Below, in pieces: positions 56,713-64,000 of a stretch of DNA of 64,000 nucleotides. Within the stretch, counting starts at the first letter, position 1. Each line of letters opens with the position of its first letter. The translations under genes were made by a program, and so were the position numbers. The notes under the pieces are model-generated. The model had not been told where the DNA came from and made no database searches. It saw only the letters and a list, made by a program, of their open reading frames with translations. The stretch is from contig NZ_BNAD01000009.1 in NCBI RefSeq assembly GCF_014653115.1, positions 62,001 to 126,000 of the forward strand. Direction: 5' to 3'. This DNA comes from Nocardioides flavus (ex Wang et al. 2016) (GTDB lineage Bacteria > Actinomycetota > Actinomycetes > Propionibacteriales > Nocardioidaceae).

Positions 56713-57112
56713 TCAGCCGATGACCGAGCGCACGGCCGGAGCGAAGCCAGGCTGTGGCCGTTGCGGGTGGGTGGCCGTCAGCGATGCTCCAGGACTTGCC
56801 GTTGACCCACGGGTCGGAGGCGCACATGTCGTGCCCGCCGAACGACTTGATGGAGCTCTTGTAGGGTGAACCCGGCTGCAGCGGCCCGGTTGGCGATGGT
56901 GCTGTCCAGCAGGTCCGTGGCGGCGTTGATGTCCGCGGCCTCCAGCTGGTGATGCCGTTGGCAACGGGGCAGGAGATCGAGCTGCCGAAGGCGCGGGGGT
57001 CGCCGAGGACGACTACCTGCGCGTTGGGAGCCTTCGCCTTGATCGCGGCGTAGGCGGCGTCAAGCTTGGCCGGCAGCTCGTTGGTCGTCTTCGACTCGAA
57101 CTGGTCCACCCC
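56713..57112 (-). pseudogene. Fragment of a secreted SGNH/GDSL hydrolase with several frameshifts
   Basis: Reading leftward, one frame gives NELPAKLDAAYAAIKAKAPN then VVVLGDPRAFG and SCPVANGITSW. The next part continues only after a shift. Then YKSSIKSFGGHDMCASDPW and VNGKSWSIADG return in the first frame, and the end (GFAPAVRSVIG, stop at 56713) needs another shift. This is the C-terminal half of an actinobacterial SGNH lipase, including its catalytic-Asp/His region. The N-terminal half with the GDSL Ser is missing. It abuts the truncated flavoprotein gene. Confidence 0.75.
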
Positions 57113-57121
57113 ATCCGCTGC

Positions 57122-58255
57122 GTGGGGCTGGTCAGCCTCGACCTGGTGCGGCTCGACCACCTGCTCTCGGTCGACACGGTGTCGATGACTGCAGTTCTGC
57201 AGGCCGGCGTGCGCGGACCGGACGCCGAGGCCGCCCTCGGCGAGCACGGCCTGACGCTCGGCCACTATCCGCAGTCTTTCGAGTTCGCCTCCATCGGCGG
57301 CTTCGCGGTGACCCGCTCCAGTGGCCAGTCCTCGGCGGGCTTCGGCCGCTTCGACGACATGGTCGTCGGGCTCCGGATGGCCACCCCTATCGGCGAGCTC
57401 ATTCTCGGCTCCTCGCCGGCCAACGCCGCCGGCCCGGACCTGCGCGAGGTCGTGATGAGCTCGGAGGGCACGCTCGGCGTCGTCACCGAGGTCACCGTAC
57501 GGGTGCGACCCGTCGCGGACGAGAAGGTCTACGAGGCGTGGTCTTTCCCGACCTTCGCTGAAGGCGCCGAGGCCGTGCGGCGGCTCTCTCAGGACCGAAC
57601 GCTCCCGACCGTCCTGCGGCTCTCCGACGAGGCGGAGACCATGGTCAACCTCGCCAGCCAGAGCGACATCGGCGGCGAGGGCGTGACCGGATGCCTGATG
57701 ATCGTCGGCCATGAAGGTGCCGCCGTGGCTGCCCTCCGGGCCGAGGTCGCCGTAGTCCTCGAGGCGTTCGGTGGCACCAGACTGGGAGAGGAGCGCGGCC
57801 AGTCCTGGGCTGAGGGACGCTTCCACGCGCCCTATCTGCGCGACTCCATGCTCGACGCGGGCGTGCTCGTCGAGACCCTCGAGACCGCTACCTTCTGGTC
57901 GAATCGCGAGCGGCTCTACACTGCGGTGAAGCGGGCGCTGGAGACCTCGCTCGGCGAGGGCGTCCTGGTGCTCTGCCACATCTCGCACGTCTATGAAACC
58001 GGCTGCTCGCTCTACTTCACGGTGGCGGCGCGCCAGGCCGACGACCCATTGGAGCAATGGCTAGCCGCTAAGGCCGCCGCCTCCGACGCGATGATCGCGG
58101 CCGGTGCCACTATCACCCACCACCACGCGGTCGGCACCGACCACAAGCCCTGGCTGGAGCGGGAGATCGGACCGGTCGGCGTGGCGATGCTGCGTGGGCT
58201 CAAGGCCGCCGTCGACCCCGCTGGGGTGTTGAACCCGGGGGTGCTGATCCCGTGA
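57122..58255 (+). CDS. FAD-linked oxidase, AGPS-like, N-terminally truncated
   Basis: 377 aa from GTG 57122. The second half of the FAD-binding domain (QSFEFASIGGFAVTRSSGQS, then DDMVVGLRMATPIGEL, SSEGTLGVVTEVTVRVRP) and the whole C-terminal cap (CHISHVYETGCSLYFTV, TITHHHAVGTDHKPWL) match alkylglycerone-phosphate synthase-like flavoproteins such as Rv2251, which are about 480-530 aa. The first roughly 120-150 residues with the PP-loop are absent; the coding match starts at the junction with the SGNH fragment. Probably inactive. It is coupled to the kinase gene (GTGA). Confidence 0.75.
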   Translation: MGLVSLDLVRLDHLLSVDTVSMTAVLQAGVRGPDAEAALGEHGLTLGHYPQSFEFASIGGFAVTRSSGQSSAGFGRFDDMVVGLRMATPIGELILGSSPANAAGPDLREVVMSSEGTLGVVTEVTVRVRPVADEKVYEAWSFPTFAEGAEAVRRLSQDRTLPTVLRLSDEAETMVNLASQSDIGGEGVTGCLMIVGHEGAAVAALRAEVAVVLEAFGGTRLGEERGQSWAEGRFHAPYLRDSMLDAGVLVETLETATFWSNRERLYTAVKRALETSLGEGVLVLCHISHVYETGCSLYFTVAARQADDPLEQWLAAKAAASDAMIAAGATITHHHAVGTDHKPWLEREIGPVGVAMLRGLKAAVDPAGVLNPGVLIP

Positions 58256-59172
58256 CCACCCAGGGCGGTCGGGCTTACTCGTTCCTGATCAACCCGCTTT
58301 CGGGCGGTGGGGCGGCCCCAGCGGCCGTCGTACCCGTCGCCCGGATCCTGCGCGACGCGGGTGCCAAGGTCGACGTCACGTACTCGCCGGGACCCCACGC
58401 GATCCTCGACATCGTCGACACTGCGGTGGCCCGCGGCGAGGTGGTCGTCTCCGTCGGCGGCGACGGGATGCTCTCCTCGATCGCTGGCCAGGTTTCCGCC
58501 CTCGGCGGCACTCTCGGCATCGTCCCCGCCGGCCGCGGTAACGACTTTGCCCGGATGCTCGGCCTGCCCTCCCACGCCGGGGACGTTGCGAGGATCCTGC
58601 TCGAAGGCACTCCGCGCCCGATCGACCTGCTCTCGGTCCGGCTCGGCGACGCGGCCCGGCGCGTCGTGGCCGGCTCGGTCTACACCGGCGTCGACGCCGT
58701 CGCCGGCGAGATCGTCGACAAGGTCCGCTGGCTGCCGCGCAAGCTCCAGTACCCCTACGCCGCAGTGCACTCGCTGGCGACCTACCGACCGGCCCGGGTG
58801 AGCGTCGTGATCGACGGGGAGAACCACGAGTTCCAGGCCGCCACCGTCGTCGTCGCCAACTCCGGGTATTACGGGTCCGGCATGAAGATCGCGCCCACCG
58901 CCGAGGTCGACGACGGCCTGCTTGATGTCGTCGTCATCGAGGCGGCCAGCCGACGCGGCCTGCTCCAGTCGCTGCCCAAGGTGTACGACGGCGCGCACGT
59001 CGACCGCCCGGAGGTCCACGTGATGCGCGGCCGGACGGTTCAGGTGAGCGGCACCCCGGCGGTGCCCATGGGCGGCGACGGGGAGCCACTTGGCCACCTG
59101 CCCGGTTCAGCGGGCGACGCGGCACGCATCGACGTCCTTCCCGGGGCCCTGAACCTCCTGCTGCCGCGCTGA
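58252..59172 (+). CDS. Diacylglycerol/lipid kinase
   Basis: 306 aa from GTG 58252. Lipid-kinase catalytic domain: FLINPLSGGG at the N-terminus, VVVSVGGDGMLSSIAGQVSA (GGDG nucleotide site), GIVPAGRGNDFARMLGLP, and KIAPTAEVDDGLLDVVV. It is closest to the DAGK/YegS family. In Mycobacterium the order flavoprotein-kinase (Rv2251-Rv2252) is the same, and Rv2252 is a diacylglycerol kinase. It appears complete, unlike its upstream partner. Confidence 0.88.
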   Translation: MTTQGGRAYSFLINPLSGGGAAPAAVVPVARILRDAGAKVDVTYSPGPHAILDIVDTAVARGEVVVSVGGDGMLSSIAGQVSALGGTLGIVPAGRGNDFARMLGLPSHAGDVARILLEGTPRPIDLLSVRLGDAARRVVAGSVYTGVDAVAGEIVDKVRWLPRKLQYPYAAVHSLATYRPARVSVVIDGENHEFQAATVVVANSGYYGSGMKIAPTAEVDDGLLDVVVIEAASRRGLLQSLPKVYDGAHVDRPEVHVMRGRTVQVSGTPAVPMGGDGEPLGHLPGSAGDAARIDVLPGALNLLLPR

Positions 59173-59636
59173 GGACGGATCAAGCGTGATACGCCGTCCG
59201 GGTCTTCTGGGCCGTGGAGACGAACGAGGTCATGGTCCGGTCGAAGGGCACGCCGGAGAACTGGATCAGCAGCGCGTGGCCCATGGTCTGTGTGCTGGTG
59301 CCGGTCCTGTCCGAGAGGAAAGAACGCCGGCACCACGTCGGTGACTGATCGGTGGTGCGTGTCGTTGGCAGTCGTCACGCTGCCGGCTTCGGCGCGGACG
59401 GGCGAGCGTGCAGATTTCGGAGTCCGTGCACGCCGGGACCGCTCCAGCTCGACGACGGCACAACAGCCCCGACCCGCTCGTCGAAGGTTGCCGCTATATC
59501 GGGAAGCGACTGGTGGCGACGTACTCGCGCTCCGGCCGCGGTGTCCTGCCGGCGGCATCCAAGACGGCGGCGATCCGAGCAAGCATGTCGTCTCGGATTC
59601 GCTCGGTTGCGCCTCTCGCGCAGCTAGGTTGAGGAC
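59173..59636. other. Non-coding or decayed interval
   Basis: 464 bp without a gene I can support. It starts with a GGACGG/CCGTCC hairpin (59173-59199). A minus-strand stretch just after it (about 59180-59290) reads TMGHALLIQFSGVPFDRTMT, which looks protein-like, but no family could be named and no start is present. It is probably a gene remnant. Confidence 0.5.
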
Positions 59637-60500
59637 ATGACGTACAACACTGGCAGTTTCCGCTCCGCGATCGACGGAATCGAGTTGGCGACGTACTCGT
59701 GGGACGCCGTCCCCGCTGCGGACTCGCCCCGTGGCGTCGTCCAGGTCGCCCACGGACTGGCTGAGCACTCCGCGCGCTACGACCGCCTCGCGACCGCGCT
59801 GAATCAGGCGGGCTTCCTCGTCCGCGCCACCGACCACCGCGGGCACGGCGGCTCGATCCACGCGGCCCCAGGCGACTTCGGCGATGCGGGCTTCGACGGA
59901 GTCATCGCCGACGTCGCGTCGTACGGCGCCTCGCTCGCAGGGGAGGGCCTCCCGGTGTTCATAGTGGCGCATTCGATGGGGTCCTTCGCCGCGCAGGTGG
60001 TGCTCCTTGAGCACTCGGACCAGTACGCCGGCGTGGTGCTGTCCGGCTCGACGGCCTTGGACGCGCTCGCGGCCGCCATGGCCGACGCCCCGAAGGACGG
60101 CCCAGCCGGGCTCGAAGCCTTCAACGCCGCGTTCGAGCACCGCACGGGCTACGAGTGGCTCTCGCGCGATGAGGCCGAGGTCGACAAGTACGTCGCCGAC
60201 CCGCTGTGCGGCTTCGACCTGCCCGAGTGGACAGTGCCGTCGCTGTTTGCCCCCGCAGGACAGCTCGTGGTTCCCGAAGGCGTGCGGCCGGACCTGCCCC
60301 TCCTGATCGCCTCCGGCACGGACGACCCGCTTGCTGGAGGAGGACAGCTCGTCGAGTTGCTCGGTCAGCGCTACCGCGACGCTGGGCTGACCGACGTCAC
60401 GGTGAGGACCTACCCCGGCGCTCGGCACGAGATCTTCAACGAGCTCAATCGCGACGATGTGACCGCCGACGTCGTGGCATGGCTGGTCGCCCACGCCTGA
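59637..60500 (+). CDS. Alpha/beta hydrolase, monoacylglycerol-lipase-like
   Basis: 287 aa from ATG 59637. HGLAEHSARYDRLATALNQA and TDHRGHGGS are the oxyanion and lid motifs of the Hydrolase_4 group. The nucleophile is Ser113 in VAHSMGSF, with Asp in SGTDDPLAGG and His in GARHEIFNEL as the rest of the triad. Members cleave monoacylglycerols or related esters. Placed after a lipid kinase, a role in glycerolipid turnover is plausible. The protein looks intact although both flanks are decayed. Confidence 0.85.
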   Translation: MTYNTGSFRSAIDGIELATYSWDAVPAADSPRGVVQVAHGLAEHSARYDRLATALNQAGFLVRATDHRGHGGSIHAAPGDFGDAGFDGVIADVASYGASLAGEGLPVFIVAHSMGSFAAQVVLLEHSDQYAGVVLSGSTALDALAAAMADAPKDGPAGLEAFNAAFEHRTGYEWLSRDEAEVDKYVADPLCGFDLPEWTVPSLFAPAGQLVVPEGVRPDLPLLIASGTDDPLAGGGQLVELLGQRYRDAGLTDVTVRTYPGARHEIFNELNRDDVTADVVAWLVAHA

Positions 60501-60594
60501 GCCCGCCCGGCCCCCGGCAGACGCCTCACACCGCTCCGGATGCAAAGATCGCGCCGCCGCGCTTGTCCTGCTCAACCGCCGCGGCCATAAGTTA

Positions 60595-60945
60595 GCGGAA
60601 CGCGTTGCCGCCGACGCGACACGCACCGGCGACATCGTCTGGAGGTCCGCCGGTCCTTCGGCACCATCAGTGCTCGCCCTACTGCGCGACCTCGAAACCG
60701 TCGGTTTCGCAGATGCTCCGCGAGTGGTCGGCGATGGCTACGCCCCTGACGGGCAGATGGCAGTCAATTCCGTGCCCGGCGAGAGTCCCCATCCGCGGGT
60801 ATGGGAGGACCACCGGGTCGGTGACGTGAGTGTGTTGTTCGACGGTATCTCGTACGAATCACGCCGCCCGCCCGCGGATCCCGTGCAGAGGCGCGCGGAA
60901 GTCAGTCGCTTCCGGCGGGCTCCGGCGGCGGCATTTGAAGATTGA
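60595..60945 (+). pseudogene. N-terminal fragment of an aminoglycoside-phosphotransferase-like protein
   Basis: One frame reads GDIVWRSAGPSAPSVLALLR, DLETVGFADAPRVVG, then NSVPGESPHPRVWEDHRVGD. This is the start of APH/choline-kinase-type proteins (usually GDTVRRPxGPWTPAVHALL then HLEAVGF, then VPGEVPHP). The homology stops after about 110 residues and the catalytic HxD and DxD part is missing. No start codon with a ribosome site is obvious. Confidence 0.65.
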
Positions 60946-60986
60946 GCACGAAGGCCCGAACCTAAGGGGTAGGGGCCTTCGTGCTC
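60944..60986. terminator. Strong hairpin before repeat copy B
   Basis: GAGCACGAAGGCCC (60944-60957) pairs perfectly with GGGCCTTCGTGCTC (60973-60986), a 14-bp stem with a 15-nt loop. There is no U-run. It follows the phosphotransferase fragment's stop directly. Confidence 0.65.
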
Positions 60987-61021
60987 GGACCATCGAGTTG
61001 GGCATTATTGGCCTAACTGCT

Positions 61022-61104
61022 ACAGGTCGTAGTACTGGTGCCCTTGTAGCGCTGACCTGCGAAAACGCGCCTACACGAGCGCGGTGGGGTGCATCTGGTA
61101 CGCA
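61022..61104 (+). repeat. Diverged direct repeat, copy B
   Basis: The counterpart of 56621-56703: same orientation, same order of conserved blocks, again about 35 bp after a strong hairpin. A minus-strand acyl-CoA dehydrogenase fragment follows. Confidence 0.65.
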
Positions 61105-61214
61105 CAGGATCGAGAACAAATTGCTCACGTCACATCGTGCGGGCACGTGACGTTGAGTGCTTCTGGCAAGTGAAGAGGGGCAGGCGTGCCGTCTTGGGCC
61201 GCGCGCGGTCAGTG

Positions 61215-61325
61215 GAGCGCGGATCGTCCTGCATTGACCTGACCGACGCGACCGTGTGCATCTCGTCGGCACCCTCGTAAGCGAGCACCGAATTCATGTG
61301 GTCGTGTCGCGGATCACGGGGTACG
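61215..61325 (-). pseudogene. C-terminal fragment of an acyl-CoA dehydrogenase
   Basis: The minus strand reads PRDPRHDHMNSVLAYEGADE then MHTVASVRSM. YEGADEMH is the C-terminal signature of acyl-CoA dehydrogenases, near the FAD-binding end. Only about 35 residues are recognisable, with no start or upstream domain, so it is a remnant. Confidence 0.55.
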
Positions 61326-61461
61326 CCAAGAAGATTCGCTCGCGCCCCGGGCGGTCCGTGACGTCCGGCAGATGTCGATCCGCCCACACGCTGAGCGTCT
61401 GAGGCTCCCCTCCCGCCGAAGCAACCGGCCGTCGCCGTAGCACGCCACGGGCTGCAGGCGG

Positions 61462-62885
61462 AGTTGAGTCCCCGATAGTGGTGTAGCGCGGTCGCCGAGG
61501 TCGTCACCGGCGTGGAGCCGGACGCAGGCGCGGCCACCGCGTGATCCTTCGAGTCAACCTTCTACCGAATCCTCGAGGACCATCACGATGACCGCTCCCC
61601 ACATTGTCGACCCTGCACGTCTGTTGGGCGAAGCACTCGCCGAAGCCAGCCCCGATCTGATGCGCGAGCTGCTGCAGACGATGATCAATGCCCTGCTCTG
61701 CGCGGACGCCGACGCGGTGGTCGGCGCCGAGTACGGCCGTCCCACACCTGGTCGAGTCAGCCAGCGCAACGGCTACCGCCACCGCGACCTCGACACCCGA
61801 GTCGGGACCATCGACGTCGCGATCCCCAAGCTCCGCAAGGGCACCTACTTCCCCGAGTGGCTCCTCGAGCGTCGCAAGCGCGCCGAGGCCGCGCTGATCA
61901 CCGTCGTGGCCGACTGCTACCTCGCCGGCGTGTCCACCCGACGGATGGACAAGCTGGTCAAGACCCTCGGCATCGACTCGTTGTCGAAGTCGCAGGTCTC
62001 GCGGATGGCCGCCGACCTCGACGAGCACGTCGAACAGTTCCGCCACCGGCCCCTGGACGCCGCCGGACCGTTCACCTTCGTGGCCGCCGACGCACTCACG
62101 ATGAAGCTGCGCGAGGGCGGACGCGTGATCAACGCCGTCGTGCTCCTCGCGACCGGCGTCAACGGCGACGGGCACCGCGAGGTCCTCGGCATGCGCGTGG
62201 CCACCAGTGAGACCGGTCCGGTGTGGAACGAGTTCTTCGCCGACCTCGTCGCCCGCGGCCTGAGCGGAGTCCGACTCGTGACCAGCGACGCGCATGCCGG
62301 TCTGGTCGAGGCGATCGCGGCGAACCTGCCCGGAGCGTCCTGGCAGCGCTGCCGCACCCACTACGCCGCCAACCTCATGTCGGTGACACCGAAGGCGATG
62401 TGGCCGGCGGTCAAGGCGATGCTGCACTCGGTCTACGACCAGCCCGACCGGCCGGCCGTGCACGCCCAGTTCGACCGGCTCCTGGACTACGTCGACGACA
62501 AGCTGCCCGAGGTCCACGACCACCTCGACGGCGCCCGCGCCGACATCCTCGCCTTCACCAGCTTCCCCAAGGACGTGTGGACCCAGATCTGGTCCAACAA
62601 CCCCACCGAACGCCTCAACCGCGAGATCCGGCGCCGCACCGACTCCGTCGGGATCTTCCCCACCCGCAGCGCGATCGTGCGGCTAGTCGGTGCCGTCCTG
62701 GCCGAGCAGACCGACGAATGGGCCGAAGGCCGCCGCTACCTCGGACTCGAAGTCCTCAACCGCTGCCGCGTCAACATCGTCGCCACCACCGAACCCGAGA
62801 TCGGAGCTGATGACCTGCCCGCCCTCACCGCCTGAAAACATCACGAAGGAGAACGCAGCGCTACACCACTACCCGGGACTTGACC
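61462..62885 (+). mobile_element. IS256-family insertion sequence (IS1081-like) with target duplication
   Basis: The element is 1424 bp. The left end (61462-61489, ending AGTGGTGTAGCGC) and the right end (62858-62885, starting GCGCTACACCACT) are 28-bp inverted repeats with 5 mismatches. Directly outside both ends is GCAGGCGG (61454-61461 and 62886-62893), an 8-bp target duplication as expected for IS256-family transposition. The single gene inside is intact. Ends and duplication together suggest a complete, relatively recent insertion into already decaying DNA. Confidence 0.9.
61588..62835 (+). CDS. IS256-family transposase
   Basis: 415 aa from ATG 61588. It closely resembles the IS1081 transposase throughout: [14 protein letters not shown] [54 protein letters not shown]. 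The DDE residues are seen in [19 protein letters not shown] and [30 protein letters not shown] contains the mutator-family signature. The frame is unbroken, so the protein is probably functional. Confidence 0.93.
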   Translation: MTAPHIVDPARLLGEALAEASPDLMRELLQTMINALLCADADAVVGAEYGRPTPGRVSQRNGYRHRDLDTRVGTIDVAIPKLRKGTYFPEWLLERRKRAEAALITVVADCYLAGVSTRRMDKLVKTLGIDSLSKSQVSRMAADLDEHVEQFRHRPLDAAGPFTFVAADALTMKLREGGRVINAVVLLATGVNGDGHREVLGMRVATSETGPVWNEFFADLVARGLSGVRLVTSDAHAGLVEAIAANLPGASWQRCRTHYAANLMSVTPKAMWPAVKAMLHSVYDQPDRPAVHAQFDRLLDYVDDKLPEVHDHLDGARADILAFTSFPKDVWTQIWSNNPTERLNREIRRRTDSVGIFPTRSAIVRLVGAVLAEQTDEWAEGRRYLGLEVLNRCRVNIVATTEPEIGADDLPALTA

Positions 62886-62943
62886 GCAGGCGGGCATACC
62901 TGCAGCCATCGATACTGGAAGTGATCTTTTCAGAAGGTCATAC

Positions 62944-63061
62944 GGTGGCCGTGATTCCTCGGTCGACGACGAGCGCCCCGCATGTCATGTAGGACGAGGC
63001 CGGATACGCAAGAGGCAAGAGCGCCGCGTCCAGCACGTCCTGTTCGCCGAAGCGGTTAAGG
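62944..63061 (-). pseudogene. C-terminal fragment of a short-chain dehydrogenase
   Basis: The minus strand reads LNRFGEQDVLDAALLPLAYP, then ASSYMTCGALVVDRGITAT. This matches the SDR ending (normally LFLASDASSYMTG followed by LVVDGG) with decayed positions such as G to C and G to R. About 39 residues remain, without the Rossmann or catalytic parts. Confidence 0.6.
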
Positions 63062-63126
63062 ACGCTCGAGTGGCAACCATCCTGCGCATTCCGCGCCATG
63101 GGCCTGTGCTTTGCCAAGCGCTGGAA

Positions 63127-63165
63127 GACCCGGGCGCCAGTCGGGGGATTGCTGACGCCCGGGTC
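63127..63165 (-). terminator. Terminator hairpin downstream of the flavin reductase gene
   Basis: GACCCGGGCGCCAG (63127-63140) pairs with CTGACGCCCGGGTC (63152-63165), 14-bp arms with one mismatch and an 11-nt loop. It is 38 bp beyond the stop of the leftward flavin reductase gene. Confidence 0.6.
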
Positions 63166-63202
63166 GACGGGGGACGCTCCGAGCGTCGGGGGGAAATGCT
63201 GG

Positions 63203-63859
63203 TCAGGTGGGCTGTCCGGCGAGGCCGTAGGCCTCTGCAGGGTCGGCGTTGGGAACCTGCATCTCGAAGGTGTCGGTCACGACGGTGTAGTCGAAGTAGC
63301 CCATCCGGGCGATCGGCTTGATGCGGGGGATGTCGAGCCTGCCGTCGGGTGTCAGCACGTTGTCATCGATGTGGATCCGTTCGACCTTGGCGAAGACGAT
63401 GTCGATGGTGCCGACGTTGGAGTCACCGGTCATGCGGTGGGTGGAGAGGTAGCGGCACTCGAAGTGCACCGGGCTCTCGGCCACGAGAGGGATCGGCGCG
63501 AGCTCGGCGTATCCCTTGGTGACCCCGCAGCGGTCGAACTCGCTTTCGTGTGGGGGCAGTGCCATGGCGCTGATGTTGACTGCTTCGCGCAGGTCCCAGG
63601 TGGCCATGTTCCAGACGAACCAGCCGGTCTGTTCGGCGTTGAGGACGGTGTCCTTGCGTCGGCCGTCGGGGTACTGGTTGGCGGAGAACATCACCATCGG
63701 GGGGTCGAAGGTGAGGTTCTGCCACTGGCTGTACGGGGCGAGGTTCTCCACGCCGTCGGGGGAGACGCTGGAGAGCCAGCCGATGGGGCGCGGGACGGTG
63801 CAGCTCTTGAACGGCGAGTAGGGCAGGGGGCTCTTCTCGGTGGCGGGGTCGTACTTCAT
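63203..63859 (-). CDS. Flavin reductase-like FMN-binding protein
   Basis: 218 aa from ATG 63859. DIM6/NTAB/flavin-reductase fold: VPRPIGWLSSVSPDGVENLA at the N-terminus, MVMFSANQYPDGRRKDTVLN, and GWFVWNMATWDLREAVNISA. These split-barrel proteins bind FMN and often act as the reductase component or as independent FMN enzymes. The partner is not visible. The gene after it on the same strand looks like a membrane protein, so a catabolic or uptake unit beyond the window edge is possible. Confidence 0.85.
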   Translation of the reverse strand: MKYDPATEKSPLPYSPFKSCTVPRPIGWLSSVSPDGVENLAPYSQWQNLTFDPPMVMFSANQYPDGRRKDTVLNAEQTGWFVWNMATWDLREAVNISAMALPPHESEFDRCGVTKGYAELAPIPLVAESPVHFECRYLSTHRMTGDSNVGTIDIVFAKVERIHIDDNVLTPDGRLDIPRIKPIARMGYFDYTVVTDTFEMQVPNADPAEAYGLAGQPT

Positions 63860-63911
63860 GGTCGAGGTCCTTGCGGGTAGAGGTCGCAGTCAACGCTGGT
63901 CGGCGCGTCTA

Positions 63912-64000
63912 TCAGCGCTGGGTGGCGAGGACGCGACGTGCGGCGACCTCGTTGCGGACCCGGCCGGAGAAGGCGTAGTAGAGGCCGCCGGCGACGACGA
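63912..64000 (-). CDS. C-terminal end of a probable membrane protein
   Basis: Only the last 28 codons are in the window. They read VVAGGLYYAFSGRVRNEVAA then RRVLATQR, stop at 63912: a hydrophobic helix followed by a short basic tail, as at the end of a permease or MFS transporter. The family cannot be decided. It is upstream of the flavin reductase on the same strand, so the two may be cotranscribed. Confidence 0.45.
   Translation of the reverse strand, partial: VVAGGLYYAFSGRVRNEVAARRVLATQR

Noticed and set aside
61130..61537. 135-codon minus-strand ORF as a gene
   Set aside because: Only an internal stretch matches an acyl-CoA dehydrogenase end; the rest runs into the IS end and has no homology-like pattern. 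Treated as a fragment.

Overview
The window looks like a chromosomal segment from a high-GC actinobacterium, most likely Nocardioides or a close relative in the Nocardioidaceae. The main clues are third-position GC bias, frequent GTG/TTG starts and ATGA/GTGA gene overlaps. Leaderless promoters with a TANNNT box about 7 nt before the start, LexA boxes of the CGAAC-N4-GTTCG type, a 13E12/DUF222 HNH gene and an imuA'-imuB-dnaE2 cassette also fit. No rRNA, tRNA or CRISPR array was recognised.

Layout. 0-4.4 kb: an AcoR/MimR-like GAF regulator (cut by the window edge) divergent from an amidohydrolase / DUF59 / alcohol dehydrogenase / DUF1097 / monooxygenase-like operon. This resembles the accessory genes of propane or acetone monooxygenase clusters, but no oxygenase subunits follow. 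4.4-9.8 kb: a frameshifted PIG-L deacetylase, a DUF222-HNH gene followed by a 193-bp tandem repeat, a quinone-oxidoreductase-like enzyme, a DUF2256-DUF3253 fusion and a secreted trypsin-like protease. 10-11.6 kb: a two-gene clpP operon whose second subunit has Trp in place of the catalytic Ser, facing a PopR/ClgR-like regulator that ends in LAA. 11.6-20 kb: selO, prfC, then a ROK regulator divergent from a zwf-edd-eda Entner-Doudoroff operon. 20-24 kb: a GH16-like secreted enzyme, an MFS transporter and a crcB pair. 24-30.4 kb: a surface-glycan module (GT-C enzyme, flippase-like protein, methyltransferase, sugar aminotransferase, sulfotransferase, GT2).

30.4-36.2 kb: the dnaE2/imuB/imuA' mutasome operon, read from a leaderless promoter that carries a perfect LexA box. 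36.3-40 kb: a secreted PLD-like protein, a SigB/SigF-type sigma factor and a thiolase. 40.1-45.9 kb: a three-gene SMC-like operon (DUF3375, DUF4194, ATPase; JetA/B/C or MksF/E/B) with no JetD/MksG nuclease next to it. 45.9-49.1 kb: DUF2254 protein, TerC, a small winged-helix regulator and a 53-aa membrane protein. Both terC and the 53-aa gene are preceded by a yybP-ykoY-like (manganese) riboswitch candidate, and both promoters contain the same LexA-like inverted repeat next to the -10 box. 49-56.5 kb: an erythromycin-esterase homologue without its N-terminus, a wax ester synthase/DGAT, a divergent ABC-F / EF-G2-like pair and a RutE-like nitroreductase.

56.6-63.2 kb is an accessory, decaying region. 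It holds broken pieces of an SGNH hydrolase, an AGPS-like flavoprotein, a phosphotransferase, an acyl-CoA dehydrogenase and an SDR. It also has an intact diacylglycerol kinase, an alpha/beta hydrolase, two diverged copies of an 83-bp repeat that each follow a strong hairpin, and a complete IS256-family (IS1081-like) element with 28-bp inverted repeats and an 8-bp target duplication. A flavin reductase and the end of a probable membrane-protein gene close the window.
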